From: Promethearchaeota archaeon
Lineage (GTDB): Archaea > Asgardarchaeota > Lokiarchaeia > Sigyniarchaeales > SOKP01
DNA length: 64,000 nt
Assembly: GCA_011364925.1 (NCBI GenBank)
Contig: RDOA01000004.1
Coordinates: 13,011-77,010 of the forward strand
Direction of reading: 5' to 3'
Shown: piece after piece, positions 34,193 through 44,037 of the stretch
Position numbering within the stretch: position 1 is the first letter of the stretch
How the letters are laid out: the number at the start of each line of letters is the position of its first letter
The notes under the pieces: generated by a model
The model's database searches: none
What the model was told of the DNA's origin: nothing
Seen by the model: only the letters and a program-made list of their open reading frames with translations
Made by a program: the position numbers and the translations under genes

Positions 34193-35833
34193 TCATTTTT
34201 TAAGTGCTTCTAAATCCTTCAGTTCTCTGTGTAACACTTTCCCAACTATCGTTTTTGGGATCTCATCAATAAATTCCACAAATCGGGGATACTTATCAAA
34301 AGCCATGTTTTCTTTGGCCCAACTGACGATATCTTGTTCAGTAATTCCTTTATCTTTATACTCTTCCTTTAGTACTACATACGCCTTTATGTTTTCCTTA
34401 CTTTCGTCATCGATTATTCCTATGACACCACATTCCTGAATCGCTTCATGGTAATACAAGAGATCTTCAACTTCAGTAGGGTATACAGAATGTCCTTTAT
34501 ATTTGATTAAGTTTTTTAACCGATCCTTAATAACGAAAAAGCCATCTTCATCCATAAAAGCTAAATCCCCGGTCCAAAGCCATCCATCCTTTATAGTATT
34601 TTTTGTCTCTTCTTCGCGTTTATAATATCCTTTCATCATTTGGGGACCTCTTGTTACTAGTTCTCCAACTTCTCCAATTCCTAGAGTTTTACCATTAGAA
34701 TCGCAAATTTTTACATCTGTATTAGGGAAAGGCATTCCAATCGTTCCTGGTTTAAATTTACCTTCAAAAGGGTTTGCCGTAACAGCAGGCGACATCTCAG
34801 TCAACCCGTAAGCCTCACGGAGTTTTGACCCTGTTAGATTTTCAAACGTTTTTCTTACATCATCAGGTAATGGTCCAGCCGAGCTTAAACAATACTTAAT
34901 ACTTGACATGTCATGGTTTTCTATGCCTTCATAATTATTTAGATTATTATAAATCGCAGCTACTCCGGGAAAAACAGTCACTTTTGTGGCTTCAATTACC
35001 TCGATGATTTCATGAGCTTCCCGTGGGTTGAAAACGCACGCTAAATTCCATCCATTACGGATGCACATGTTCATCATAAATCCCATATATATGTGGTAAA
35101 AAGGTAAAGCTGCTAATAGTACTTCTTTGCCTAATTCCTTCTCAACAAACCATGATTCGGCTTGAAAAATGTTAGCAGCAATGCTTCCATGAGTTAGCAT
35201 CGCCCCTTTAGGAAATCCAGTTGTTCCTCCCGTATATTGCAATTGTGCCAAGTCTTCCTTGTTAATCTCAACTTTAGGGGGATTTGGTGGTGTTTCTCGT
35301 ACTAAATCCTCGATCATTGGGTCACCTCCCGTAGGAAATTCAGGAGGAGCCATAGGATCATTTGATAAATATGGCGATAAATTGCTATAGAACTTGTGCA
35401 TTACACCAGTTTCAGCAATTATGGGATCTACTAATCCTGAAAATCCCTCCCAACCAATATAAGCCTTTGCGTCACTATCATTCAGTTGTCTTTTTATTTC
35501 AAGCTTTTTGAACAATGGTGATATGGGTGTAACTACTCCTCCAATTTTTAAAATACCATAATAGTAAGCGATAAACGCTGGATTATTAGTAAATTGGATT
35601 GCTACGCAATCACCTTTCTTTAATCCAATATCAGTTAATTTTTTTGCTACACGATAAACAATGTCAAGTAATTTAGAATATGTTAATTCAAATCCCATAA
35701 AATAAGTTACGACATTATTAGGATATTCTTTCGCAGAATCTTCGAGAAAATCTACTAAATTCTTATCTGGAATCTCGACTTCTTTTGGAACTCCTTCTGG
35801 CCAATATTTGTAGTATATTTTTTGATCTGACAT
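34193..35833 (-). CDS. AMP-forming acyl-CoA synthetase (long-chain fatty acid CoA ligase-like)
   Basis: A 546-residue adenylate-forming enzyme. It has the P-loop 'YTGGTTGFPKGA' near 210, 'YGLTEMSP' near 345, 'TGDLAFMDEDGFF' near 425 and the catalytic lysine in 'PKTIVGKVLHRELK' near the C-terminus. It activates a carboxylic acid as an acyl-AMP and then forms the CoA thioester; the chain length is not evident. The full two-domain length is present. An enoyl-CoA hydratase-family gene 8 kb away could act on its products, but the two are not an operon. Confidence 0.9.
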   Translation of the reverse strand: MSDQKIYYKYWPEGVPKEVEIPDKNLVDFLEDSAKEYPNNVVTYFMGFELTYSKLLDIVYRVAKKLTDIGLKKGDCVAIQFTNNPAFIAYYYGILKIGGVVTPISPLFKKLEIKRQLNDSDAKAYIGWEGFSGLVDPIIAETGVMHKFYSNLSPYLSNDPMAPPEFPTGGDPMIEDLVRETPPNPPKVEINKEDLAQLQYTGGTTGFPKGAMLTHGSIAANIFQAESWFVEKELGKEVLLAALPFYHIYMGFMMNMCIRNGWNLACVFNPREAHEIIEVIEATKVTVFPGVAAIYNNLNNYEGIENHDMSSIKYCLSSAGPLPDDVRKTFENLTGSKLREAYGLTEMSPAVTANPFEGKFKPGTIGMPFPNTDVKICDSNGKTLGIGEVGELVTRGPQMMKGYYKREEETKNTIKDGWLWTGDLAFMDEDGFFVIKDRLKNLIKYKGHSVYPTEVEDLLYYHEAIQECGVIGIIDDESKENIKAYVVLKEEYKDKGITEQDIVSWAKENMAFDKYPRFVEFIDEIPKTIVGKVLHRELKDLEALKK

Positions 35834-36077
35834 AATTTTACTTTTATTCTAAATGTTATTTATTATTTTTCTTCTAAACGATTGCTTTATGAGTTTCGAA
35901 GGATAATTGGTCTACATATTAGAAGACTTTTTTATAAAGAAGCTAAAATTATATTTAATATAAAAAAAAATTAATGTTAAAAATAGGACATTACATATAA
36001 TATCAAATATTTGATCTTTATCTAGAAATTTAACGAAGAGAAAATATAAAAAAATTTTATTAAAATAGGTTTTAATA

Positions 36078-36608
36078 ATGACAGATCGAGAAGGAGCGTT
36101 CAAATTATGCATTTTTGGAGATGGAGGAGTAGGAAAAACAACTCTTGTTAATAGATATCTCACAAAGGTTTTTGATGAAGACATTAAAATGACCGTTGGG
36201 GCAGATTTTTATGTTAAGGAGTTAGAAATTGATGGAAAGAAAGTTGTAATTAGGATATGGGATTTTGGAGGAGAACAACGGTTTAAAGTCTTGTTGCCTA
36301 GCTTTGCTAAAGGTGCTGACGGGGGAATTTTCATGTTTGATATAACTCGATATACAAGTTTAAAAAACATTGATGAATGGCTTTCGATTTTTGAGAAGAA
36401 TGTCAGAGAAGAAATACCTATTATTATGGTAGGAGGCAAATTAGATTTACAAGATAAACGATCTGTTGAAACTGAGGATGCTGTTGAATTATCTAAGGAG
36501 TATAAGTTACAAGGCTATTTTGAGTGTTCTTCTAAAACTGGTTATAGAGTAGAAGATGTATTTGAATCTGTTACTCGAAAAATGATGGAATCTACGGGTT
36601 TATTATAG
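36078..36608 (+). CDS. Ras/Rab-like small GTPase
   Basis: A 176-residue GTPase of the Asgard expansion. G1 is 'GDGGVGKTT' (14-22), a switch I threonine lies at about 39, G3 is 'WDFGGEQRF' (61-69), G4 'GGKLDL' and G5 'SSKTG'. Two changes stand out: the Gln/Glu pair after DxxG is swapped (GEQRF in place of GQERF), so the residue equal to Ras Gln61 is Glu, and the G4 Asn is Gly. Both could slow hydrolysis or weaken guanine selectivity. There is no C-terminal prenylation cysteine. It is convergent with an unrecognised gene that ends five bases away. Confidence 0.93.
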   Translation: MTDREGAFKLCIFGDGGVGKTTLVNRYLTKVFDEDIKMTVGADFYVKELEIDGKKVVIRIWDFGGEQRFKVLLPSFAKGADGGIFMFDITRYTSLKNIDEWLSIFEKNVREEIPIIMVGGKLDLQDKRSVETEDAVELSKEYKLQGYFECSSKTGYRVEDVFESVTRKMMESTGLL

Positions 36609-36613
36609 TTCTC

Positions 36614-37150
36614 TCACTCAGAGGTTCTTCTAATAACTTTAACTAGTCCTTTCTTTCTCAATTTATCTAACATATCTTCGATCATATCAACGGGTTCCTG
36701 CATAATCTCAGCACATTGTTCAACTGAATTCATTCCATCGCACACTTTTAATAGTTTATATTCATCCATCGAAATCATTCCTAGTTGGACACTCATTGGT
36801 TGAACTTCCTTAATTACAATAGGTATTCTCACTTCTCCTCCTGGTTTGATGCTTGGTCCTCCAACCTCACTCATGCTTGGAGAATCCCCAAAAAACGATC
36901 TAACTCCGGTAATGTCGTAATTATCATCTATGTAAATATAGATTGTATGCTCTTGACCGGAGATATCATCGACATCCTCAGGATCTGGATATGGATTAAT
37001 ATGTTTGTGTTCTTTTGTATAAATCCCCATTTTCAATCCAGCTTTAATTTCGTCTTTATCTACCCTAATATTAACCATTTCGGTACATATATCGCACCAA
37101 GCCCATGCCTCTATTAGGCTAAAATATTTCTTCACTTTATTCTCTGGCAT
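36614..37150 (-). CDS. hypothetical protein with CxxC and winged-helix-like tail
   Basis: A 178-residue protein that I cannot name. 'AWAWCDICTEMVNI' near residue 16 looks like half of a zinc site. The middle is beta-rich ('EHTIYIYIDDNYDITGVRSF', 'GEVRIPIVIKEVQP'). The tail from about 130 is a small helical domain resembling a winged helix ('VEQCAEIMQEPVDMIEDMLD', 'LRKKGLVKVI'), as in some PqqD-like or phosphodiesterase-linked adaptors. It is tail-to-tail with the small GTPase; a shared role is possible but untested. Confidence 0.6.
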   Translation of the reverse strand: MPENKVKKYFSLIEAWAWCDICTEMVNIRVDKDEIKAGLKMGIYTKEHKHINPYPDPEDVDDISGQEHTIYIYIDDNYDITGVRSFFGDSPSMSEVGGPSIKPGGEVRIPIVIKEVQPMSVQLGMISMDEYKLLKVCDGMNSVEQCAEIMQEPVDMIEDMLDKLRKKGLVKVIRRTSE

Positions 37151-37346
37151 CGTGTTTTACCAAATAGTAGCATTTGTATAAAATAAAATGAGCTTTATAA
37201 TTATTATGTTGTGAAGTAATTTAAATATTGATTACAAATAATTTCTCCTTTATATAGCTAAAAATTAGTATCTAAAATCGAAAATAATTAAAGTCATAAG
37301 ACATTCTATTATCCATTACAGATAACTAAGACTAATATTGATAACA

Positions 37347-37523
37347 ATGTCAAGTTATAAAAAAAATATGTGTTTCTCTTGTGGACGACCTATTGCTCCA
37401 TATGAAGCAGCAGTTCACTTTCCCTGTCCTCAATGTGGAGATGTAACCATTTGGAGATGTGAACGTTGTAGAACTATGGGAAACACTTATAAATGTCTTC
37501 GCTGTGAATTTGAAGGGCCTTAA
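37347..37523 (+). CDS. archaeal zinc-ribbon protein linked to translation
   Basis: A 58-residue protein with four CxxC knuckles: 'CFSCGR', 'CPQCGD', 'CERCR' and 'CLRCE'. This is the compact two-zinc ribbon (COG2888 type) usually encoded next to aEF1B in archaea, as here, where aEF1B begins 17 bases after its stop. It is thought to bind RNA in translation. An in-frame TTG at 37338 is possible, but the ATG at 37347 matches the family start. Confidence 0.88.
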   Translation: MSSYKKNMCFSCGRPIAPYEAAVHFPCPQCGDVTIWRCERCRTMGNTYKCLRCEFEGP

Positions 37524-37540
37524 ATAACACACTAAAGAGT

Positions 37541-37816
37541 ATGAATAAGATGGGAGAATTTGTGGCACTTATTGATGTAGTTCCAGAAGATATTGATGTG
37601 AATTTTGAAGAATTTGTGTCAAAATTAAAAAACGTACTACCAGAAGAAGCTGTTATAGAGCACTATGATATTAAACCTGTAGCGTTTGGTTTGAAAAAAG
37701 CAAGAGTTCGGGTTAGATATCCAGAAGAATGGGGAGGCACTGATAGAGTAGAGAAATTATTTGGACAGGTAGAAGGCATTCAAGGAATTGAAGGAATAGC
37801 GTTCAGTAAAGCGTAA
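37541..37816 (+). CDS. translation elongation factor aEF1B (EF-1 beta)
   Basis: A 91-residue guanine-nucleotide exchange factor for aEF1A, built as a ferredoxin-like fold: 'VALIDVVPEDIDVNFEEFVS', 'VIEHYDIKPVAFGLKKARVR' and the C-terminal 'GQVEGIQGIEGI'. The length is typical. A second ATG three codons later (37550, 'MGEFVALIDV') starts where many homologues do. Its pairing with the zinc-ribbon gene upstream is a conserved archaeal arrangement. Confidence 0.92.
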   Translation: MNKMGEFVALIDVVPEDIDVNFEEFVSKLKNVLPEEAVIEHYDIKPVAFGLKKARVRVRYPEEWGGTDRVEKLFGQVEGIQGIEGIAFSKA

Positions 37817-37869
37817 TCAAATTCTTCACTTGCATTTTAATTTAGTTTTATACAAAGAATAATTTTATT

Positions 37870-39714
37870 TTACACAGTTCTTTTGAATATTTTATCTAAT
37901 TCTTTAAAAGAAAAGAATTTAAGAGTAGGTCTTCCATGCGCGCAATGAAATGAATCCTTACAGTGTGCTAGATCAATTAGCAATTTCCTAATCGACTCAA
38001 GAGACAAGTCGTCTCCGCCTCGAATACTTTTATGACACGATAGATAATTTATAATTTCTTCCAATTTTTCTGAAAAGCTTTTATCTTTCCCGATCTCCGT
38101 TATATCGCTAATTATTTCTTTAATTAGTTCTAAATTAGGAGTTTTACCCATTAATATAGGAACTGCTCTTAAAACGAAGGTGTTGCCTCTAAAATGCTCA
38201 AAATCAAAACCTAATCTAATAATTTCATTCATATTACTTTGTAAGAAAAATTTTTCACTAGGACTTACTTCAATCGTAAGGGGAGTGATTAATATTTGTT
38301 TCGACTTTTTTGAGTTTTCATAATAATCGTAAAAATACTCCTTGTTCACTCGTTCTGAAGCTGCGTGTTGATCTAATATGTAAAAACCACTCTCACCGTT
38401 TTCATTTATCCCTTCTAATAGAATGTAAGTCTTATTACTTAATTGACCGGTTTTTGATATTAATCGCATCTTAGGAAAATTTTTCAGATCTATATAATTA
38501 CCTCTTAGAAGTGTGTCTGCAGAGGATAGATCAGCATCATTATCAACAACATCTCCGTCTGTAAGGTTTAATTGTATCGATTTATCCAATTCATCGCTAT
38601 ACGCTTCATTTAATTCTTTCACTATTTTTTTAGGATCTTGGAAAATTGTTTTTTGATTGTCAGAATCTACACTACGCGTAAAATTACTGATTTCAGAATA
38701 AATATTAGTATCTTCTTTTTCTATAAATTTTTGTTCAACAAACTTGCGAACGATATTATACACTTTATTGAAGATATACTCTTCATCTTCAAATCGGATA
38801 TAAAGTTTTTTTGGATGAACATTAAAATCAATAATAACGGGATCTAATTCTAAGTTTAAAATAAAGAACGGATGTTTTCCTATCATCAAAGTTCCCTTAT
38901 AGGTTTCCTGAACTGCTCTGAATATGAGGTCACTAATCACATAACGCTTATTCAATATTAAGCTTGAGTATGATCTATTATCTTTTGAAATTTCACTGTG
39001 GCCTAGTAATCCGTGGATACTGATTTTATCTTCACTATAATTTATAGGCTCCATTAAATTCGCTACTTTTTTACCGTAAATGTGAAAAACTGTTGTTCTC
39101 AAATCATTCGAAGCTGGACAATTAAGAATAGTTAAATCATTATGTGTATAAATAAAATGTAAATGTGGGTAAGCCAGGGCGTAACGTTGTATGATGTCAG
39201 TGATGTGTCCCAGCTCAGTAGTGTCTTTCTTTAAAAACTTTAATCTAGCTGGAACATTGTGGAACAAGTTTTTAACTTTAATATCTGTTCCTATTTGACA
39301 AAAAACATTCTTTTTCTCTTTTATTACTCCATACTCCAGAATCAACTTCACTCCTTGATCATTTTCTTTTGTTCGTGAAGTTATTTCAACTTGACTAACT
39401 ATAGCAATACTCGCTAAAGCTTCCCCTCGAAAGCCTAAAGTCGTCAATCTTTCTAAATCTTCAATTCTATTAATCTTACTACTAGTATGTCGTTCGAACG
39501 CTATATCAATCTCATCTGGAGGTATACCTATACCGTCATCAATGATCTGTATTAACCCTTTTCCAGCCCTTTTCACAATTACTCTTATCTCTTTCGCTTC
39601 AGCGTCGATACTATTCTCTAGCAACTCTTTTACGACATTTGACGGTCTCTCAACAACTTCTCCAGCCGCTATCTTTTCAGCATCAAATATTTTCTTAATT
39701 TTGTTCCGTTTCAT
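37870..39714 (-). CDS. mutL: DNA mismatch repair endonuclease MutL
   Basis: A 614-residue MutL. The GHKL ATPase domain has 'KIAAGEVVERPSNVVKELLE', 'IIDDGIGIP' and 'TLGFRGEALASI'. The C-terminal dimerisation domain carries the nicking motif DQHAx2Ex4E at 448-459, plus 'SCHKSIRGGD' and 'CAHGRPT' of the zinc site. It is thus the endonuclease type found in organisms without MutH. In archaea this bacterial-type system is patchy and acquired. MutS lies upstream on the same strand, with an oppositely oriented membrane-protein gene between. Confidence 0.94.
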   Translation of the reverse strand: MKRNKIKKIFDAEKIAAGEVVERPSNVVKELLENSIDAEAKEIRVIVKRAGKGLIQIIDDGIGIPPDEIDIAFERHTSSKINRIEDLERLTTLGFRGEALASIAIVSQVEITSRTKENDQGVKLILEYGVIKEKKNVFCQIGTDIKVKNLFHNVPARLKFLKKDTTELGHITDIIQRYALAYPHLHFIYTHNDLTILNCPASNDLRTTVFHIYGKKVANLMEPINYSEDKISIHGLLGHSEISKDNRSYSSLILNKRYVISDLIFRAVQETYKGTLMIGKHPFFILNLELDPVIIDFNVHPKKLYIRFEDEEYIFNKVYNIVRKFVEQKFIEKEDTNIYSEISNFTRSVDSDNQKTIFQDPKKIVKELNEAYSDELDKSIQLNLTDGDVVDNDADLSSADTLLRGNYIDLKNFPKMRLISKTGQLSNKTYILLEGINENGESGFYILDQHAASERVNKEYFYDYYENSKKSKQILITPLTIEVSPSEKFFLQSNMNEIIRLGFDFEHFRGNTFVLRAVPILMGKTPNLELIKEIISDITEIGKDKSFSEKLEEIINYLSCHKSIRGGDDLSLESIRKLLIDLAHCKDSFHCAHGRPTLKFFSFKELDKIFKRTV

Positions 39715-39913
39715 TCTCTTATTAATCTATTTTTAATGATTGAATTAAAAGTCTTAATATGTACAATAAAATTATCAAATATAAAATAAAACTCTATTAA
39801 GATTTAAATAATTACCGTCCAATAAAAAGAGTAAGAGCTACAACAAAATTCTTTTAAACCTCGATAAATACTAAAAATTAATCACTTCAAATAATTAATA
39901 ACTTGGCTACATT

Positions 39914-40834
39914 ATGGAGAAAGAAGTACACCACACTGTACACACCAATATGGTCTATTTTTTAATTGCGAATTTTGTCATTCTTTTTCTTTCCAGAGTG
40001 TTAGTTAATTTCTTCGATTTACCACCGTTTTTGGAAGGTTCACGGGATATTGATTTTAGAATTCTCCTTTTAGGTTTAAAAAATGGATTAACTGATTTTT
40101 ATAATCCTGTTGTCGTGCCACAAGGAGTACCCGATTGGCCCCCCTATTACCTTTACTTTTGGTATTTCATTTTTTTTCCTATGGGCTTAGTACCCTTCGA
40201 AATTGGAATACAAATATGGGATATTTTAAGGCTAATATTATCTTGTTATATTGTTCTCAAAGGATACAAGATCATTAAAAATAGAACAAATCTGCTGTGG
40301 TTTTATTTTACTATATGGGTGGGATTCATTATTGATAGCTGGTATAACAATTGTAATTTCTTAATAATATTCTTCTTAATAATGTCCTACAACTATTTAG
40401 AAAAGAGTAATATGTGGTTATCGGGGATATTTTTTGCTCTTTCGACAATTAAAATAAATTCGGTTTTGTTTATCCCAACTTTATTACTCATTAGGAAAAT
40501 TAAATTCAAGGATTTAGTTTATTACATTGTTCCTTTCGTTGTCTTATGCTTACCGTATATGATTTTTCCGGATTACCTCCTCCAAATGCTAAATAATTGG
40601 TCCAACAGTACTCCTGGTATTCAAGGACTTACGCCACTTGATCCAATAATATGGAAAATGGTCCAACCATCTCACTTGATGTTTTTGGGATTTATGCTTA
40701 TATTGTGTTTTGAGTATCTTGAGCGATTTGAGAAGGGACATAAAATTAGAACTATAATTGTTTCGATCTTAATATTGTTTTATATATATATCAGTATTAC
40801 AGTTTGGATTTTACCACTTATATTCATTTATTGA
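39914..40834 (+). CDS. GT-C/GT87-like membrane glycosyltransferase
   Basis: A 306-residue membrane protein with eight or nine helices. An extracytoplasmic loop after the first helix holds acidic residues ('LEGSRDIDFRILLLG'), then a 'PDWPPYYLYFWYF' motif like the WPP/YPP loop of lipid-linked sugar transferases, and 'NNCNFLIIFFLIMSYNYLEK' with 'LSTIKINSVLFIPTLLL', the pattern of GT87 (DUF2029). It is shorter than typical members (about 400), so the enzyme may be divergent. Its 3' end overlaps the MutS 3' end by 11 bases. Confidence 0.6.
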   Translation: MEKEVHHTVHTNMVYFLIANFVILFLSRVLVNFFDLPPFLEGSRDIDFRILLLGLKNGLTDFYNPVVVPQGVPDWPPYYLYFWYFIFFPMGLVPFEIGIQIWDILRLILSCYIVLKGYKIIKNRTNLLWFYFTIWVGFIIDSWYNNCNFLIIFFLIMSYNYLEKSNMWLSGIFFALSTIKINSVLFIPTLLLIRKIKFKDLVYYIVPFVVLCLPYMIFPDYLLQMLNNWSNSTPGIQGLTPLDPIIWKMVQPSHLMFLGFMLILCFEYLERFEKGHKIRTIIVSILILFYIYISITVWILPLIFIY

Positions 40835-43745
40835 TGTCTGCGAATTTTTCTTTTAAAGCTATAAGCTTTTGCATTGCCTCAATTGGAGTTAGAGAGTTTA
40901 TATCAATTTCAGCAATAATATTCGCTAAATCTAAAATATGTTCATCATTTACGCTTTCTTTTATTATTTTTGGTTTAAAAAAAGTAGTTTGCACATATTT
41001 TTTCTCCCTTTCGCTATTGGGACGCAATTTTCTGCTGTGGACAACTTGAGTGCTTGTAGCTTTTTCAACTTCAATAGTTTTTTCAGCTAATAATTTTTGA
41101 ATCTTATCTATTTCATCCTCAATCTGATTTAACTTTTTTTCTTTCGAATCTATATTTGAATTTAAACGATCTAGTGCAGATTCTTTTTCTTGGAGAATCT
41201 TATCGTAGTATTTATCTCGAACCATTTCATTTCCATTTTCTTTAACTGTAGCTTTAAAAGGATCCTTTTCTTCAATTTGGTCTAAGATTTCAAACGCTCT
41301 GATTATAACATCATCCGGAATGCCCGCTAATCGTGCTACATGAATTCCATAAGACTTATCTGTGCTTCCAGGTTTTAATTTGCGAATGAAATTGATGCTA
41401 CCATCGTCATTTTCAATAATATCGAGGTGATAATTTTTAATTCGGGGTAAACTAATTTCAGTTAATTGGTGATAGTGAGTACTAAAAAGAGTTTTTGCTT
41501 TCAATTTATGGAGTTTCTCCAGAGTTGCAAACGCAATACTCTGACCATCACTCGTACTCGTCCCTCGTCCTAATTCGTCTATAATTATAAGACTTCTTTC
41601 AGTAGCAAAATTCAAAATTTTAGCAGTCTCAGTCATTTCAATCATAAAAGTACTTAATTTTCTTGCTAAATCGTCAGAAGCACCGATTCTAGTGAAAATC
41701 TTATCAATTATTCCTAAATTCGCTGATTTAGCGGGCACAAAACACCCCATCTGAGCGATAATGCAAGTTAAAGCAATTTGTCGAATGTAAGTACTCTTCC
41801 CTGCCATGTTTGGCCCCGTAATGATTAGAATTTGTTCTTTGTTAGGATCTAAATAACAATCATTAGGGATGAATGGATCAGATATATTGATTTGCTCAAT
41901 GACAGGATGACGCCCTTCCTTGATTATAACTATATCTTCATTATTCATTTTAGGTCTGCAATAATTATACTTTTCTGCTATTTCCGCAAAACAGGCTAAT
42001 ACGTCGATATAAGCGATATTTCTGGCAGTTTCTAAAATATTTAAAGTTTTTTCAACAACTTTTTCTCTAATTGTGCAAAATATTTCATATTCCAATTCAT
42101 TTACTTTATCTTCTGCGTGAACAATTTTTTCTTCAAGTTTTTTTAGTTCGCTGGTTGTATATCTCTTTGCATTTTTCAATGTCTGGCGTTCTATGTATTC
42201 ATTTGGTATATTTGGGATTTCTTTTAATGTTCTTAGAGTAATTTGGATGTAGTAGCCAAGGATATTATTGTGTCCAACTTTTAAACCAGAATTTAGGTTC
42301 CATCTCTTCTTCTGGGATTTCTCATAGTCAAGAATATAGTTCTTACCATTCTGTAGGATGTCTCTTAAATCATCGATCTCCTCATTGAAACTTGATTTAA
42401 TTAATCCTCCCTCTCTAACTGTGATTGGAGGATTTTCTTTGATTGAGACCTCAATTAATTCTTGTACTTCTCTAAAATCCTCGATTTTGTGGTTGAATGT
42501 TGAAATTTCTGGAATTTTTGCGTTTATTAATATTTCCTTAATTTTAGGGATTATTTCTAAGGCATGCTTTATGTTAATTAAATCCCTCGCATTAGTATTC
42601 CGGGAATAATTGATTCGGTTTACATATCTTTCAAGGTCTCCTATGACTTTTAATTCTTCCCTTAATTCTGATCGCAAGAAAACATCATCTTTAAACTTCT
42701 GAACTATATTGATCCTCTGATTTATTTCATCTAGATCTGTTAATGGCTGGAGAATTATTTTCTTTAATAAACGGGCACCCATAGGAGTATGTGTTTGGTT
42801 GAAAATAGAGTAGAGAGAAGTGTCTTTGCCTTTTTCCCAGAGAGAACTGACTAACTCTAAATTCCTCTGTGTGATATAATCAAGATGTAATACATTTTCC
42901 TCGCGAATAAGGCTTATCTTAAACAGGTTCGGAATCACATCTCTTTGTGTTTCTTTCAAAAAAGCTAATAACCCTCCTGATGCCCGTATCGCTAGATCAT
43001 GATTTTCTAAGTCCAAACTATCCAAGTTGGAAATTTTAAAGTGTCTTTTGATCAAATTAGTTGTTTCATCGTATTCAAATGCTAAATCTTCGTAAGTTTT
43101 AATTAGAGCGTCATTCAAATCAGTTAATAACATGAAGAGATTGTCGTCTTTTTTTAAATCAGTAGGAACGATCACTTCAACCGGATTATATTGCGAAAAA
43201 ACGCTCAATAATTTCTCTAAAGCGTCTTGGTCAACTTTTAAAAATTCAGCAGTAACAAACTCTCCGGTAGAGAGATCAACAAAGGCAATCCCAAAACCTT
43301 TCCTTTCCTTCACGATCGAGCAGATATAGTTATTTTCGTTAGACTTTAACATATCTAATTCAGTAATCGTTCCAGGAGAGAGTATTTGAACGACTCCTCG
43401 CTTTACTATTCTTCCTTTTACCGTAGAAGGATCCTCTAATTGATCAACAACTACAACAGTTTGTCCTAAATTTACTAAATTCTTTAAGTAATTCCCAGCA
43501 TGGTGAGGAATTCCCGCAAGAGGATACGCGTCATTTCCTACTTTTCGTTTTGTTAATGTAATTCCTAAGAGTTTAGAAACTCTTACAGCGTCGTCATAAA
43601 AGAACTCGTAAAAATCTCCCATTCTATAAGCTATTAAATGGTTTGGGTACTTTTCTTTATAAGTCTCCTTCACACTGAACCAGTGTTTCATCATAGGAGT
43701 TAAATCTTTGAAGTTCTTGATCTCATTAGATTCTTCGTAAGACAT
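40824..43745 (-). CDS. mutS: DNA mismatch recognition protein MutS
   Basis: A 973-residue MutS1. The mismatch-contact F-x-E is in 'RMGDFYEFFYDDA' near residue 45. The connector, lever and clamp regions follow, then the ATPase with 'ITGPNMAGKSTYIRQIAL', 'DDLARKLSTFMIEM', 'IIDELGRGTSTSDGQ' and 'FSTHYHQL'. A long charged coiled coil at about 860-935 and a terminal helical pair complete the usual length of a large MutS. It acts with the endonuclease-type MutL encoded nearby. I read it as bacterial-type by its domain set. Confidence 0.95.
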   Translation of the reverse strand: MSYEESNEIKNFKDLTPMMKHWFSVKETYKEKYPNHLIAYRMGDFYEFFYDDAVRVSKLLGITLTKRKVGNDAYPLAGIPHHAGNYLKNLVNLGQTVVVVDQLEDPSTVKGRIVKRGVVQILSPGTITELDMLKSNENNYICSIVKERKGFGIAFVDLSTGEFVTAEFLKVDQDALEKLLSVFSQYNPVEVIVPTDLKKDDNLFMLLTDLNDALIKTYEDLAFEYDETTNLIKRHFKISNLDSLDLENHDLAIRASGGLLAFLKETQRDVIPNLFKISLIREENVLHLDYITQRNLELVSSLWEKGKDTSLYSIFNQTHTPMGARLLKKIILQPLTDLDEINQRINIVQKFKDDVFLRSELREELKVIGDLERYVNRINYSRNTNARDLINIKHALEIIPKIKEILINAKIPEISTFNHKIEDFREVQELIEVSIKENPPITVREGGLIKSSFNEEIDDLRDILQNGKNYILDYEKSQKKRWNLNSGLKVGHNNILGYYIQITLRTLKEIPNIPNEYIERQTLKNAKRYTTSELKKLEEKIVHAEDKVNELEYEIFCTIREKVVEKTLNILETARNIAYIDVLACFAEIAEKYNYCRPKMNNEDIVIIKEGRHPVIEQINISDPFIPNDCYLDPNKEQILIITGPNMAGKSTYIRQIALTCIIAQMGCFVPAKSANLGIIDKIFTRIGASDDLARKLSTFMIEMTETAKILNFATERSLIIIDELGRGTSTSDGQSIAFATLEKLHKLKAKTLFSTHYHQLTEISLPRIKNYHLDIIENDDGSINFIRKLKPGSTDKSYGIHVARLAGIPDDVIIRAFEILDQIEEKDPFKATVKENGNEMVRDKYYDKILQEKESALDRLNSNIDSKEKKLNQIEDEIDKIQKLLAEKTIEVEKATSTQVVHSRKLRPNSEREKKYVQTTFFKPKIIKESVNDEHILDLANIIAEIDINSLTPIEAMQKLIALKEKFADINK

Positions 43746-44037
43746 TATATATACGAAATCAATTTTCAGAATTAAATATTACAAGACTATAAGTTTTTAA
43801 AAGAAATTTATAGTATTTATTAGAAAATTAATAATATGTGGTTTCACTAAATCCACGGTGTTATGTCCAATGTCTGAATCCATGGCTTTGGGAAATCAAA
43901 AAATTCAGGATAATATTTGTAGATTTCAGTAAAAATTAATTTGAATATAAACAATATGTCAATTTTAAAGTAGGATGCAAACTATATTCCAACCAATTCA
44001 CTAAACCTTTTTATTTCTTATACCATGTTTAAATCCT

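Noticed and set aside
43841-43862. A short hairpin GTGG...CCAC in the 292-base gap before the crotonase-fold gene, considered as a tRNA arm or small RNA.
   Set aside because: The stem is four pairs plus two after a mismatch, and no cloverleaf or TPsiC-like sequence surrounds it.
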